Source: Fibrobacter succinogenes
Lineage (GTDB): Bacteria > Fibrobacterota > Fibrobacteria > Fibrobacterales > Fibrobacteraceae
Reading direction: 5' to 3'
NCBI GenBank assembly: GCA_902791475.1
Contig: CADAWC010000007.1
Location: forward strand, 42,746-106,745
DNA: 64,000 bases
The notes below the pieces were generated by a model that was given only the letters and a program-made list of their open reading frames with translations, was not told the origin of the DNA and did no database searches. This document shows positions 1-8,300 of this stretch, piece after piece. Made by a program: the position numbers and the translations under genes. How positions within the stretch are numbered: position 1 is the stretch's first letter; every line of letters starts with the position of its first letter.

Positions 1-720
1 GCGCATGCTCGGGAGGAGAGCGTCATCCATGCGTTCTTTCTGCAAGCGGAGAGCGATGATGGCGTCGGCGTTTGCAACAGCCTTCTTCACGTCCGGTTCC
101 CACGTCGCGTGGTCCATGAGGTCCGTATTGCGCGGTACAAGCGTCGAAGGTCCGCAGAGCGTCACATGAGCGCCCATCGTGGACATGCCCCAGAGGTTAC
201 TGCGGGCGACACGACTGTGGCGGATATCGCCAATGATCGTGACGTTCTTGCCTTCGAGCGTTCCTAGCTTTTCTTCGATCGTCAGCATGTCGAGGAGAGC
301 CTGCGTCGGGTGTTCATGGGCACCGTCGCCAGCGTTCACGATAATGGCATTGCTGTTGTCCGCAAGGAACTTCGGCACGCCCGTCCCCTTGTGACGGACG
401 ACCACGATGTCAATCTTCATGGCTTCGATGTTCCTAAGCGTATCAACGAGCGTTTCGCCCTTCTTGACGCTGGAATTCGAGCTTGCAAAGTTCACCGTAT
501 CGGCGGAGAGGCGCTTTTCGGCAAGTTCAAAGCTGGTGCGCGTACGGGTGCTGTTCTCGAAGAACAAGTTCACGACCGTCATGCCCCGGAGGCTCGGCAC
601 CTTCTTGACCGGGCGTTCGAGAATTTCGCGGAACTGTTTTGCATGGTCCAGAATCAAGCGGATATCATGCTTGGACACTCCACGAAGTCCAAACAGGTGT
701 TTAATTTCCAAAGCGCTCAC
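1..720 (-). CDS. pyrB: Aspartate carbamoyltransferase catalytic subunit (3' part cut by window edge)
   Basis: Condenses carbamoyl phosphate with aspartate in the second step of pyrimidine synthesis. The 240 visible codons run without a stop to the window edge; the family is about 310 residues, so roughly 70 are missing. The carbamoyl-phosphate motif FFENSTRTRTSFE is present, and the run ADAIIALRLQKERM lies near the edge. The start is GTG at 720: a GGAGG lies 7 nt upstream, inside the end of pyrR, and only 1 nt separates the two genes. This tight coupling suggests a pyrR-pyrB operon with translational coupling. Identification is firm; only the C-terminus is unseen. Confidence 0.95.
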   Translation of the reverse strand, partial: MSALEIKHLFGLRGVSKHDIRLILDHAKQFREILERPVKKVPSLRGMTVVNLFFENSTRTRTSFELAEKRLSADTVNFASSNSSVKKGETLVDTLRNIEAMKIDIVVVRHKGTGVPKFLADNSNAIIVNAGDGAHEHPTQALLDMLTIEEKLGTLEGKNVTIIGDIRHSRVARSNLWGMSTMGAHVTLCGPSTLVPRNTDLMDHATWEPDVKKAVANADAIIALRLQKERMDDALLPSMR

Positions 721-721
721 T

Positions 722-1279
722 TTACGCCTCCACTTCTACGAGATAAACGGAATTTTCTTTATCAATAGGTTCAATCGCCACGCGGACTTCCTGATTCCTA
801 GCGGTTTCGACCGTAAGCCCCACACAATCAGGAGCAATCGGAAGTTCTCGATGACCGCGGTCCACAAGCACACAAAGGCGGATTGCAGCAGGACGGCCAA
901 GGTCCAGGATGGAACGCATGGCAGCCAAGGCCGAACGGCCCGTGTAAAGCACGTCATCCACGAGGATAACCGTCTTGCCTTCTACCGAGGCCGGCATTTC
1001 GGTAAAGCGCATTTCTGTCGCCACCTTCTTGCGGTAGTGGAAGTCGTCACGGTAGTACGTGGCATCGAGGCTACCCATTTCGATGGGCTTGCCAAATTTC
1101 TGAGAAAGACGCTCAGTGAGCTTTTTGGCCAGTGGAATACCGCGGCTAGCCATGCCGAGCACAATCATGTTGTCAGCGGACGGATGCATCTTCGCAATCT
1201 TCGCCGCCATCTCGTCTAGCGCAAATTCCATCGTCTGCGCCGTAAGAAGCTCGCTTACTTTTTTGCAGTTATCGTTCAT
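722..1279 (-). CDS. pyrR: PyrR bifunctional pyrimidine operon regulator / uracil phosphoribosyltransferase
   Basis: 185 residues, normal for PyrR. The PRPP-binding loop VILVDDVLYTGRSALAA is at about residues 100-116. In the family PyrR binds pyr mRNA leaders to cause attenuation in response to UMP, and has weak uracil phosphoribosyltransferase activity. It is the first gene of a pyrR-pyrB pair. I did not find a convincing PyrR-binding anti-antiterminator in the leader (1280-1400), so in this organism the RNA-binding role is inferred only from the family. The start is ATG at 1279. Confidence 0.93.
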   Translation of the reverse strand: MNDNCKKVSELLTAQTMEFALDEMAAKIAKMHPSADNMIVLGMASRGIPLAKKLTERLSQKFGKPIEMGSLDATYYRDDFHYRKKVATEMRFTEMPASVEGKTVILVDDVLYTGRSALAAMRSILDLGRPAAIRLCVLVDRGHRELPIAPDCVGLTVETARNQEVRVAIEPIDKENSVYLVEVEA

Positions 1280-1623
1280 AAAACAGTCGTTAGTTATTAG
1301 TCGTTAGTCAGTAGTTATTAATCAAAAGTGGTTTGTGGTTAGGTTTTAGGTAAAAAGCGCAGTTTAATTCGACCCTTCGGCAACGCTTCGATAAACTCAG
1401 TGCATCGGCTCTGGGATCTCTACAAGGTTGGTGAGCTTGTCGAACCACCTGATACCTATAACCTTAATACTTTTTTTAATAATCTAGCTTTTTTGGAGAA
1501 AAACCGACAAACAGCGTTCAAATCATCTCGCGATATTTGTATATATGTATGCAAAAACGCGACGCTTAGTGCCGTGCTTTAAAAACTATTTTCATAACGA
1601 AACCATTAACTCATGGAGCCAAA
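1280..1623. repeat. Intergenic gap with degenerate repeats
   Basis: This 344-bp gap between divergent pyrR and the cyclophilin gene holds no credible gene. At 1287-1320 there is a TTAGT/TTATTAGTC-rich stretch of a kind that recurs in other gaps of this window. At about 1373-1455 there is a degenerate palindromic element (ACCCTTCGGC ... GCTTGTCGAACC) resembling the CCTTCGACAAG..CTGAGC repeats seen near 53950 and inside murB. The promoters for both genes must lie here, but I cannot place them confidently. Confidence 0.5.
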
Positions 1624-2172
1624 ATGGAATTTAATCAGTTAGACAAACCGCAGGCAGGCGAAACCATCGCCATCATGAAAACCAACCATGGTACCATGAA
1701 ACTCCGCCTTTTCGAAGAACTCGTCGGCGAATGTGCAACAAACTTCATTGAACTTGCAAAACAGGGCAAGTACGACGGTGCTCCGTTCCACCGCATCATC
1801 AAGGACTTCATGATCCAAGGCGGAGACTTCACCCGTAGAAACGGCACCGGCGGCCACGCAGCAAAGGGTCCGGGTTCTACCATCGGCGACAAGTACGACA
1901 GTCGTCTCACCCATGTCCGTGGCGCTCTCAGCTGGGCAAAGACTTCCATGCCGCACTCCATCGGCAGCCAGTTCTTCATCGTCCACGGCAACAATGTGCA
2001 CTTCTTGGACCACGACCAGTGCGGCACGGGACCTGCTGACGGCTACTCCGTATTCGGCCAGCTTTACGAAGGCTTCGAAGTGCTCGACAAAATCGCCGGT
2101 GTGCAGACCGATCGTATGGACCGCCCGTACGATGACGTGATCATCGAATCCGTCACAATCGAGAAGGCGTAA
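1624..2172 (+). CDS. Cyclophilin-type peptidyl-prolyl cis-trans isomerase
   Basis: 182 residues making a single cyclophilin domain, with no signal peptide, so probably cytoplasmic. Conserved catalytic and binding segments are visible: FHRIIKDFMIQGGDF (about 58-72), the SQFFIVHG strand (about 118-125), and VFGQLYEGFEVLDKIA (about 144-159). These proteins catalyse proline isomerisation during folding. The start is ATG at 1624 with GGAG upstream (ATGGAGCCAAA). It is a single gene, flanked by repeat-rich gaps. Confidence 0.93.
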   Translation: MEFNQLDKPQAGETIAIMKTNHGTMKLRLFEELVGECATNFIELAKQGKYDGAPFHRIIKDFMIQGGDFTRRNGTGGHAAKGPGSTIGDKYDSRLTHVRGALSWAKTSMPHSIGSQFFIVHGNNVHFLDHDQCGTGPADGYSVFGQLYEGFEVLDKIAGVQTDRMDRPYDDVIIESVTIEKA

Positions 2173-2181
2173 TTAGGCAAT

Positions 2182-2291
2182 AGGTATTAGGTGTTAGGTT
2201 ATAGGATAATAATCGCGGCATAGCCGCACATTATAGACGCGCGAAGCGCGTGATACTTTTCCTAACCCCTAACTCCTGTAACCTAATACCT
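2182..2291. repeat. Imperfect inverted repeat of TTAGG-rich sequence
   Basis: AGGTATTAGG at 2182-2191 is exactly complementary to CCTAATACCT at 2282-2291, and the complementarity continues imperfectly inward through TTAGG-like units. Two small palindromes, GCGGCATAGCCGC and GCGCGAAGCGCG, sit in the centre. It lies just after the cyclophilin stop codon. It may act as a 3' hairpin or simply be a dispersed repeat. Confidence 0.6.
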
Positions 2292-2323
2292 AGAAAAAAA
2301 TTCATTTTTTTCGACATTCACCC

Positions 2324-2352
2324 TTGACACGAGCAACAACTCATTCTATATT
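2324..2352 (+). promoter_or_regulatory. Sigma-70 type promoter of tRNA-Ala
   Basis: A consensus -35 TTGACA (2324-2329) is followed after exactly 17 nt by TATATT (2347-2352), 13 nt before the tRNA. It is one of the strongest promoter matches in the window, as expected for a stable RNA gene. Confidence 0.85.
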
Positions 2353-2365
2353 TGTGCGCGTCCTC

Positions 2366-2438
2366 GGGGTTATAGCTCAGTTGGTAGAGCGCCTGCATGG
2401 CATGCAGGAGGTCAGGAGTTCGACTCTCCTTAGCTCCA
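2366..2438 (+). tRNA. tRNA-Ala (anticodon GGC)
   Basis: A 73-nt cloverleaf can be folded. The acceptor strands GGGGTTA and TAGCTCC contain the G3:U70 wobble pair that identifies tRNA-Ala. The D arm is GCTC..GAGC, the anticodon stem CCTGC/GCAGG has loop ATGGCAT (anticodon GGC), and the T arm is AGGAG-TTCGACT-CTCCT. The discriminator is A and the 3' CCA is not encoded. It is flanked by its own promoter and a strong terminator, so it is probably monocistronic. Confidence 0.97.
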
Positions 2439-2441
2439 CTA

Positions 2442-2477
2442 AAAAGACTCGCTAAAAAGCGAGTCTTTTCTTTTTTG
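2442..2477 (+). terminator. Intrinsic terminator after tRNA-Ala
   Basis: A perfect 11-bp stem AAAAGACTCGC / GCGAGTCTTTT with a 6-nt loop, followed by a T-rich tract. Confidence 0.9.
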
Positions 2478-2599
2478 CAACAATTTATTTGTCCTGTTTA
2501 CAAAACAAACAACTCCCACGATAACTATAGGGAAATTGCAATACTTTTCCGACAACATCCGTTATTATAAAATAATATTTTTGTATTTTATTCAACACT

Positions 2600-4606
2600 A
2601 TGGTCAGGCTTACAAGAATTCCGTCATTTATACTCACCGCCGGAGCGCTCTGCTTCGCCGATAACGCAAGCACCGTCTGCGACGCATCCAAGATGGACGC
2701 GTTTGCTTATGAGGATTGCATCGCCGTCCAACGAGGTGCAAAACTCGACAACACGGACTTTTCCGAAAGAAACGCCCCACCTGCCGAATTGATTTCGGAA
2801 TCGTACGTTGAACCGTTCACTTACGACCCGTTCAATCGTGATGCCTACCTGACATCGTCTTTCGGCGAAAACCGTGGCACACGTTACCACGCCGGCATCG
2901 ACTACTCCACGCAAATGGAAGAAGGTTGGCCCATTTTTGCCCCCGAAAACGGCTTCGTCAAAGAAATCAAGACCTCCCCTTTCGGCTACGGCAAAGTTAT
3001 GTTCTTTGAGGGCAACAGCGGAAAGACCTGGGTTTTCGCACACCAAAGCAGTTTTCCCCAAGCCATAGAAGACCAGATTAAGCAAAAGCAGTACGCCACC
3101 AAGAGTAACGACATTTCCATCAAGCCAAATATTAGGTTCCGCAAGGGTGACACGCTCACATTCGCCGGAAGTACCGGAATCGGCAATCCGCACTTGCATC
3201 TCGAAGTCCGCCTGAACAAAGACGACATTACCTCGCCATGCCAGCTCGGCGTCAAGTGCCTCGACACCATAGCACCACAGATTTTTGGAGTCGCCGTATG
3301 GCAAGGCAATGAACTAGCCCTCACAACAGATGAAGCGCTCCGCAACGGCTGTGTCGAAACGCCCGTCAAAAACGAATTTAACTTGTCCATGGCGATAAAA
3401 ATTGCAGATTACAGCCGCGAACCCAAGGAAAATCCGATGGCTATCCGCCGTCTAGAACTGTGGCGTTACGATGACAAGATTTACAGCAAAGTCATGGACA
3501 CTCTCAGCTACAAGAAGATGCTCGACATCCGCAACGAACTCCTTTGGGCAGAAGAAGCAGACACCGCCGGCGACTGGCATTACATCAACGCGAAACTCGG
3601 ACCGATTTCCACTTACAGACTCGAAATTGAAGACTTTAGCGGACACATCATTAAACGCGAATTCAATTTCCACCAGTCCTGCAAGGATAACGGCAAACTC
3701 GTTCTCATACAAAATCAGAACACCCCGCTTTACACGTTCTTGAGCAAGAGCATGCTTGACATTTACCGCTGCGAATCCGGTTACAAATTCACTGCTCTGA
3801 ATAAGGACAAGGAAACAATCAATAGCGATCTCTGCAAAATTTTCGACCACAACAAGCCGCTCCCCATCGGGAAAATTGTTGAGACATTCCCCGAAACGAG
3901 ATTCATCAACTACAGCGCAGATGCTTCTGCAACTGGCACCGGTCGCGGCGTAAACGAACTCATTTCGGTTTACCCTTACGGCAAATACAAAACAAGCATC
4001 AACTGGTACACGCAAGTCGGTAACGTCAAGATATCGCAGAAGATCTCGGGCATTCCGGTTGTTGGCGACACTTCACAAAGAGTCCTCGCCGTCACGCGCA
4101 ATCAAACGGATAGTGTTGACTTTTACGAATTCCATCCGAAGGGATTGCAGTTCTACGGCAAGTGGAACGTGTGCATCGAAAACGACGACAACTCAGCCCC
4201 GCTTTACTGGCTTGGAGAAACAACCCGCCGCTGGTTCTATTTTGAAAAGCAGACAGGCGGAAAGAATCGTTGTGCAACAACAAATGAACTTAGAGACCTC
4301 GCCAACATCACCGACGAAGACGGTTTTTCTCTCGGCTTCCCCTACTGGGCAGAAACGCTTGTCGCTGGCATGTACCAATCCGCTCTAAAGATTCCGCTTT
4401 ACTCCAGATACGCAGGCATCCCGGACGGGAACGCCATCAGCGTCAAGTACAAGAACAAATGGATTGCCGCAGAATACGATTCCGAACCGCGAGAAATAAT
4501 TTTGCTTGGCGATGCCCTCCCCGATGCAGGCGAAACGATTACCATCGAAATCACCGACGATTCGAAACGCAAAACCAAGAAGGAAATTACAATTCCGGGA
4601 TTCTAA
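2600..4606 (+). CDS. Secreted M23-family (LytM-like) metallopeptidase
   Basis: 668 residues. A likely signal peptide (about 1-20, hydrophobic SFILTAGALCFA) is followed by an M23 domain at about 80-210. The zinc-ligand signatures YHAGIDY (H and D) and HLHLE are present, with VFAHQ between them. M23 enzymes cleave peptide cross-links of peptidoglycan or act as cell-wall scaffolds. The remaining roughly 440 residues match no domain I recognise and may be beta-rich binding modules. The start is ATG at 2600. It stands alone between the tRNA and a convergent gene 14 bp downstream of its stop. Confidence 0.85.
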   Translation: MVRLTRIPSFILTAGALCFADNASTVCDASKMDAFAYEDCIAVQRGAKLDNTDFSERNAPPAELISESYVEPFTYDPFNRDAYLTSSFGENRGTRYHAGIDYSTQMEEGWPIFAPENGFVKEIKTSPFGYGKVMFFEGNSGKTWVFAHQSSFPQAIEDQIKQKQYATKSNDISIKPNIRFRKGDTLTFAGSTGIGNPHLHLEVRLNKDDITSPCQLGVKCLDTIAPQIFGVAVWQGNELALTTDEALRNGCVETPVKNEFNLSMAIKIADYSREPKENPMAIRRLELWRYDDKIYSKVMDTLSYKKMLDIRNELLWAEEADTAGDWHYINAKLGPISTYRLEIEDFSGHIIKREFNFHQSCKDNGKLVLIQNQNTPLYTFLSKSMLDIYRCESGYKFTALNKDKETINSDLCKIFDHNKPLPIGKIVETFPETRFINYSADASATGTGRGVNELISVYPYGKYKTSINWYTQVGNVKISQKISGIPVVGDTSQRVLAVTRNQTDSVDFYEFHPKGLQFYGKWNVCIENDDNSAPLYWLGETTRRWFYFEKQTGGKNRCATTNELRDLANITDEDGFSLGFPYWAETLVAGMYQSALKIPLYSRYAGIPDGNAISVKYKNKWIAAEYDSEPREIILLGDALPDAGETITIEITDDSKRKTKKEITIPGF

Positions 4607-4620
4607 CGAATATCAGCTAA

Positions 4621-5346
4621 TTAAAGATCGCGGTAAAGCGTGAGGCGGCGCTTTCTGCCAAGCGCTAATCGAATAAGGTCACGAATCTTGTCGTTCAGAC
4701 GCGGGAAATCCACCGGATGGACTGCAATACGAGGAACGCCGAACGGGATTTTCAAAATGCCTTCGGCATAGACAAACGCGGCCTTCTCTGTTGATTTCGG
4801 AATGCCCGCAAAACTCGCCACCGGTGACGCATAGCGGATACCTTCGGCAGTCGTCAGCGAGAAGCGGTCTTCGTACAACATTTTTTCCGCACGGACTTGC
4901 CCCGATAAAAACTTGTTGCTAAACCATGTCGGCGGAACAAACGCAATTGGCGCATCCGCATTTCCGTTTTCATCAGCAAACAGCTTTTTCCAGGATTCTA
5001 GGGCCGCTTGCAAAAGGCGGCTCGATTCGTACTCGGAAAGCCCTGCAAATTCAGCCTCGCCTCCCGTGAGGTTCATGCCCACAAGCCCTGCATAACTGCG
5101 GCCCTGGCTGAATTCCGCCTTGTGCTTAAAGCCATGCAGAGCAAGTTCAAAGCCTTCGGACTTGAGCTTGGCGAGAGTCGCACGGAAATCAGCAATAGCG
5201 TCGTCCGATGCATTTTCCGTATCGGGAATCACGAGTAAGCTAAAAGGCCCTCCGACCAATTCCTTGAGTTCTTCAAGAATCGGTGTCACTTTCTGGTAGT
5301 TCCAGACGCTAAAATCATGAAAACAAAGGAGAAAACGCTTGCACAT
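4621..5346 (-). CDS. DUF2334 / polysaccharide-deacetylase-like protein
   Basis: 241 residues with no signal peptide. The order of motifs fits a NodB-like barrel of the DUF2334 group: FLLCFHDFS near the N-terminus (the HD metal pair), FSLLVIPD, then GFELALHGFKHK (the second metal-binding H..H) at about 82-93. These enzymes de-N-acetylate or resemble deacetylases of amino sugars; the actual substrate is unknown. It is convergent with the M23 peptidase, which may also act on cell wall. The start is ATG at 5346, without an obvious ribosome site. Confidence 0.75.
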   Translation of the reverse strand: MCKRFLLCFHDFSVWNYQKVTPILEELKELVGGPFSLLVIPDTENASDDAIADFRATLAKLKSEGFELALHGFKHKAEFSQGRSYAGLVGMNLTGGEAEFAGLSEYESSRLLQAALESWKKLFADENGNADAPIAFVPPTWFSNKFLSGQVRAEKMLYEDRFSLTTAEGIRYASPVASFAGIPKSTEKAAFVYAEGILKIPFGVPRIAVHPVDFPRLNDKIRDLIRLALGRKRRLTLYRDL

Positions 5347-5367
5347 AGCAGTGAAGATAGAAACATT

Positions 5368-5406
5368 AGACGAAAGAACGGGCCTTCGGCCCTACAGACG
5401 AGAGAC
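5368..5406. repeat. GACGAAAGA..CAGACGAGAGAC dispersed palindromic element
   Basis: AGACGAAAGAACG, a small GGGCC-TTCG-GGCCC hairpin, then CTACAGACGAGAGAC. The same design, inverted and with a different stem, is at 17829-17866. The 12-mer CAGACGAGAGAC also occurs inside the FAD oxidoreductase gene at 26561-26572. The surrounding gap (5347-5481) otherwise holds only short palindromes. Confidence 0.7.
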
Positions 5407-5481
5407 TAAAGAGGAATAATGGCGCTTCGCGCAATCAAATAACTAAAAAATCTCTCGTCTAAAAGCTACATTTACCTTACT

Positions 5482-6330
5482 ATGTTCGAATCTATCATTC
5501 TCGGCCTTTTGCAGGGCCTCGCCGAATTTCTCCCCATCTCCAGCTCCGGCCATTTAGTGCTCGGGCACGAACTTTTAGGCATGAACGAAGCGGGCATGTT
5601 CTTCGACATCATGCTCCACGCAGGCACGCTGCTTTCGATCTTCGTAGTGTTTCACAAGAAGATTACGGACATCATCGTCGGTTGCCTCCGCCGTGACCGC
5701 GACCAGCTCCGCGAAGCGGGCTACATTATTCTCGCGAGCATCCCGACGGCAATGATTGGCCTCGGCTTCAAGGACGCACTCGAAAGCCTGTTCGAAAATC
5801 CGCGCGCCGTGTGCGTTGCCGAACTTTTTACGGGCTTGTTGCTGTTTACCTCGCAGTGGGGCGCTACCGGAGCCAAGCATCCGGATAACGAGGGCGTCAA
5901 GATGAACTGGTGGCGCGCCCTTGTGACCGGTACTGTGCAGGGCATCGCCTGCATCCCGGGCATCAGCCGTAGCGGTTCGACCATCAGCGCCATGATGTTC
6001 ATGGGCGTGAACCGCAAGTACGCGGGCGAATTCAGTTTCCTCATGAGCATTCCGGCCGTTGGCGGTGCAGCCCTCCTCGATTGCATCAAGTGGTTTAAGT
6101 GCCAGAACGTCGAAAAAGTCGCCCAGATGGCTTTGGAAAATCCAGAAAAAGCAGCCAAGTGCGCCGAAGCTGGTAATTTCACCCCGGAACTCTTAGTCGG
6201 CATGATTGTCGCGTTTATCTTCGGCATTATCGCCCTCAAGTGGCTCATGAACTTTGTACAAAAGGGCAAGTTCCAGCACTTTGCCTGGTACGTGTGGGCG
6301 GTCGGCATTCTCGGATTGATTTTGCTGTAA
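5482..6330 (+). CDS. uppP: Undecaprenyl-diphosphatase UppP (BacA)
   Basis: 282 residues, an integral inner-membrane protein with about 7-8 hydrophobic segments. The two family signatures are present: LAEFLPISSSGHLVLGHELL (about 13-32, with catalytic E and the SSSGH motif) and PGISRSGSTIS (about 160-170). It dephosphorylates undecaprenyl pyrophosphate to recycle the lipid carrier for peptidoglycan and other glycans, and confers bacitracin resistance in the family. It is a single gene followed by a strong terminator. Confidence 0.96.
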   Translation: MFESIILGLLQGLAEFLPISSSGHLVLGHELLGMNEAGMFFDIMLHAGTLLSIFVVFHKKITDIIVGCLRRDRDQLREAGYIILASIPTAMIGLGFKDALESLFENPRAVCVAELFTGLLLFTSQWGATGAKHPDNEGVKMNWWRALVTGTVQGIACIPGISRSGSTISAMMFMGVNRKYAGEFSFLMSIPAVGGAALLDCIKWFKCQNVEKVAQMALENPEKAAKCAEAGNFTPELLVGMIVAFIFGIIALKWLMNFVQKGKFQHFAWYVWAVGILGLILL

Positions 6331-6349
6331 TAGACTTTATATAAAAAGA

Positions 6350-6381
6350 GCCCGTTCACAAGATAGTGAACGGGCGTTTTT
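6350..6381 (+). terminator. Intrinsic terminator of uppP
   Basis: A perfect 10-bp stem GCCCGTTCAC / GTGAACGGGC with a 6-nt loop (AAGATA), followed by GTTTTT. Confidence 0.92.
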
Positions 6382-6423
6382 CGTTTGGAAAAATTTAAGG
6401 GATTCACTATTATTTTAGCGTCT

Positions 6424-7347
6424 CTAGTGCAGAGCTCTGCGCTTTTTGATTTCGTCTAGAGGAATTTTTGAAATAGCCGAAATGTCCTCATCGGTTAATT
6501 TTGGGTTAGCAAACATAGCATCGACCATTTCGAGTTTGGTTTCGTATCTCGTCTCAATTTTGGCTCCTGCCAAACGGCATTCAATTTCTTCTTTTGCAAT
6601 CATTTCTCGCTCCAGTTCGGTCAGAGTTGTTTTGTCCAAGTTTTCAATTTTGATACGTTTTAATGCTTCGTTGACGATTCCGTTTCCAAAGTCAGGGAGC
6701 GGGTCACCCTCATGAGCATGCTTGAGCACATAGAGCCAAGCGTCAACTGGGTCTTTTACCTCGTCTGCGGTTTTATTGAACTTCGGCAGACATACAATAA
6801 TATACTTATTTTTAGGGAATATCGTCTCGACAGAGCCTCTATTCAGCATATCCTTACTATAAATAGCCCATTCATCGATGTAACCATCCATACGGTGAGG
6901 CAATTCAAAGTCGCAAATCCAAATGGAAATTGTTTCGGGAATTTCATAACGCCTGTATTCCTTTTCTTCTTTCGTAAGTGTTTTGAATTCTTCCGATTTC
7001 TCCATTTCATGTTTGCCTTTTATAATCAGGAAAGCTTTGTACAATATGGTGCGGTCGATAAAGAAACTGTGATCCGCCTTCTGCATTTCAATATTAAGGA
7101 AACGCTTGGAACCCGTAGTTGCGAACGCATCCAAGATGACCTTACGCTCTTCAGGTATCATGAAGCGTAACGTATGTTCAAACGAGTAGTTCAGATTCTT
7201 GATTTGGTCTTCGCCCTTCAGCTGTAAGATTCCGTCAACAAAATCTTTGATAGCATCCTTGCTTGCGAATAAGTTCTTGAAACCCGTATCGGTTCTTGGA
7301 TCTATGTAGGTTTTTCCTTTCAGGGTTTCTAAAACAAATTGATTCAT
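6424..7347 (-). CDS. Rpn-family recombination-promoting nuclease / PD-(D/E)XK transposase-like protein
   Basis: 307 residues. The N-terminus YIDPRTDTGFKNLFAS and the core RFLNIEMQKADHSFFIDRTILYKA (read in two halves, about 90-113) are typical of the Rpn/PD-(D/E)XK transposase-like family, with the E-x-Q pair as active-site residues. Rpn proteins are DNA nucleases that promote RecA-independent recombination and are often scattered as multiple copies in one genome. A GGAGG 6 nt before ATG 7347 supports the start. It marks the edge of an accessory region that continues with small genes and a type III restriction system. Confidence 0.88.
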   Translation of the reverse strand: MNQFVLETLKGKTYIDPRTDTGFKNLFASKDAIKDFVDGILQLKGEDQIKNLNYSFEHTLRFMIPEERKVILDAFATTGSKRFLNIEMQKADHSFFIDRTILYKAFLIIKGKHEMEKSEEFKTLTKEEKEYRRYEIPETISIWICDFELPHRMDGYIDEWAIYSKDMLNRGSVETIFPKNKYIIVCLPKFNKTADEVKDPVDAWLYVLKHAHEGDPLPDFGNGIVNEALKRIKIENLDKTTLTELEREMIAKEEIECRLAGAKIETRYETKLEMVDAMFANPKLTDEDISAISKIPLDEIKKRRALH

Positions 7348-7662
7348 TGTTGTTCCTCCATTAAGTTTGGAGGTTCTAATCTACAACAGCGATTTCTCAA
7401 AAAGTGAAACTTTGCAAATTTTGCAATCAACCGTTTGCAAAATCGTTCATTTTGTCAACTATTGAATTACAAGAGTTTGCGAAGAGACATAAAATGTGGT
7501 TTATTCAAAAGCAAGTTCTTTCGTGTTTTTTGAGGGAGGTTAAAACTGAAAACAGAACGGTCCGACTATTTGATTGATATTGAAAAACTAAAAGACTCCC
7601 CGAAATTCAGGGAGTTGTTGGGGTTCTTAAACACACAAGGGAGTAAGTAATGATTGCAAAGA
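7348..7662. other. Gap upstream of the Rpn gene
   Basis: About 315 bp of AT-rich sequence upstream of the Rpn gene. It contains a minus-strand terminator (7595-7615) belonging to the small gene at 7663-7824 and presumably the Rpn promoter, which I cannot place. An 82-codon open frame here reads through the terminator and is not supported. Confidence 0.5.
7587..7615 (-). terminator. Intrinsic terminator after the 53-residue gene
   Basis: Read on the minus strand, ACTCCC..GGGAGT forms a stem (7595-7600 with 7610-7615), extended by partial pairing and followed by CTTTTAGTTTTTC. It lies about 50 nt after the stop of the small minus-strand gene. Confidence 0.65.
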
Positions 7663-7824
7663 TTATTTCCTTTTGCGGAAAAAATTTGCCCAATAAGGGT
7701 ATTCTTTATCAAAAGAAACTGCATGAAGACCTGTTTGGTCAAAATAATCGACCCACCAGATTTTATCATCTTCATTTTCCTTGTAAAATTCAAATTTGCT
7801 TGTTTCTTTGTCAACCGTAATCAT
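7663..7824 (-). CDS. Small hypothetical protein (53 aa), aromatic- and acid-rich
   Basis: Not recognised. It encodes 53 residues starting MITVDKETSKFEFYKENEDD and ending FFRKRK, with the WWVDYFDQTG segment in the middle; no signal or membrane segment. ATG 7824 is preceded by AGAGG at good spacing. The 16-nt leader CCTAAAAGAGGTTAAT is identical to that of the 58-residue gene at 8028-8204, which argues that both are real and related in expression. A terminator follows. It belongs to the small-gene cluster next to the restriction system. Confidence 0.7.
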   Translation of the reverse strand: MITVDKETSKFEFYKENEDDKIWWVDYFDQTGLHAVSFDKEYPYWANFFRKRK

Positions 7825-7876
7825 GATTAACCTCTTTTAGGACAATATACCACTTTTTCAAAGTAAATGCAACCCC

Positions 7877-7993
7877 ATGGCAGACTTCATCAACGCAACC
7901 ATAGAACGGCACGAGTTCGACACGCTTCTCGAAATCATGAAAGACCAGGCCGCAAAATACGCAGCAATTCAGCAATTCGGCGGAGTTTTATAG
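7877..7993 (+). CDS. Possible 38-aa ORF or gene remnant
   Basis: A short plus-strand frame encodes 38 residues including FDTLLEIMKDQAAKYAAIQ and ending QQFGGVL. It is amphipathic and rich in codons typical of the surrounding genes, but has no ribosome site and is oriented against its neighbours. It could be the surviving C-terminal end of a larger decayed gene rather than a functional small protein. Confidence 0.3.
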   Translation: MADFINATIERHEFDTLLEIMKDQAAKYAAIQQFGGVL

Positions 7994-8027
7994 AGGCTCT
8001 TTTGGGGAGTGGCGTTAAAGCAAACAA

Positions 8028-8204
8028 CTAAACAAGAATGCATGCATCATCATATTCTTTCTTAAGCTTCTTAAGTTTTTCAAAGGCCTTTTTTACATGA
8101 TCAGGAGTATTCTTTTTGAGAGAACATTCAAGAAAACGCGGTGCATCGTGATTAGACCATTCGTAACACAACTCGAAAAGTTCTTCAAATTCTGGACCTT
8201 GCAT
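8028..8204 (-). CDS. Small hypothetical protein (58 aa), paralogue A
   Basis: Not a family I recognise. It has 58 residues: a helical N-terminus FEELFELCYEWSNHDA, then a Lys-rich C-terminal helix HVKKAFEKLKKLKKEYDD. It is clearly paralogous to the gene at 8301-8477: same length, and the blocks ELCYEW/NLCYEW and VKKAFEKLKKL are shared. ATG 8204 has AGAGG upstream within the 16-nt leader shared with the 53-residue gene. It is too small to be an enzyme; a regulator, immunity or binding protein is possible but unproven. Confidence 0.8.
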   Translation of the reverse strand: MQGPEFEELFELCYEWSNHDAPRFLECSLKKNTPDHVKKAFEKLKKLKKEYDDACILV

Positions 8205-8300
8205 ATTAACCTCTTTTAGGTCTTATATTTTTTGAGCAGAGTTAAAGCCACATAGCATTAATGGAAAAATGTACACTTTTAAACAGAGCCAAAGGAAACA

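Noticed and set aside
7566..7814. 82-codon minus-strand frame
   Set aside because: It overlaps the better supported 53-residue gene in another frame and reads through that gene's terminator.
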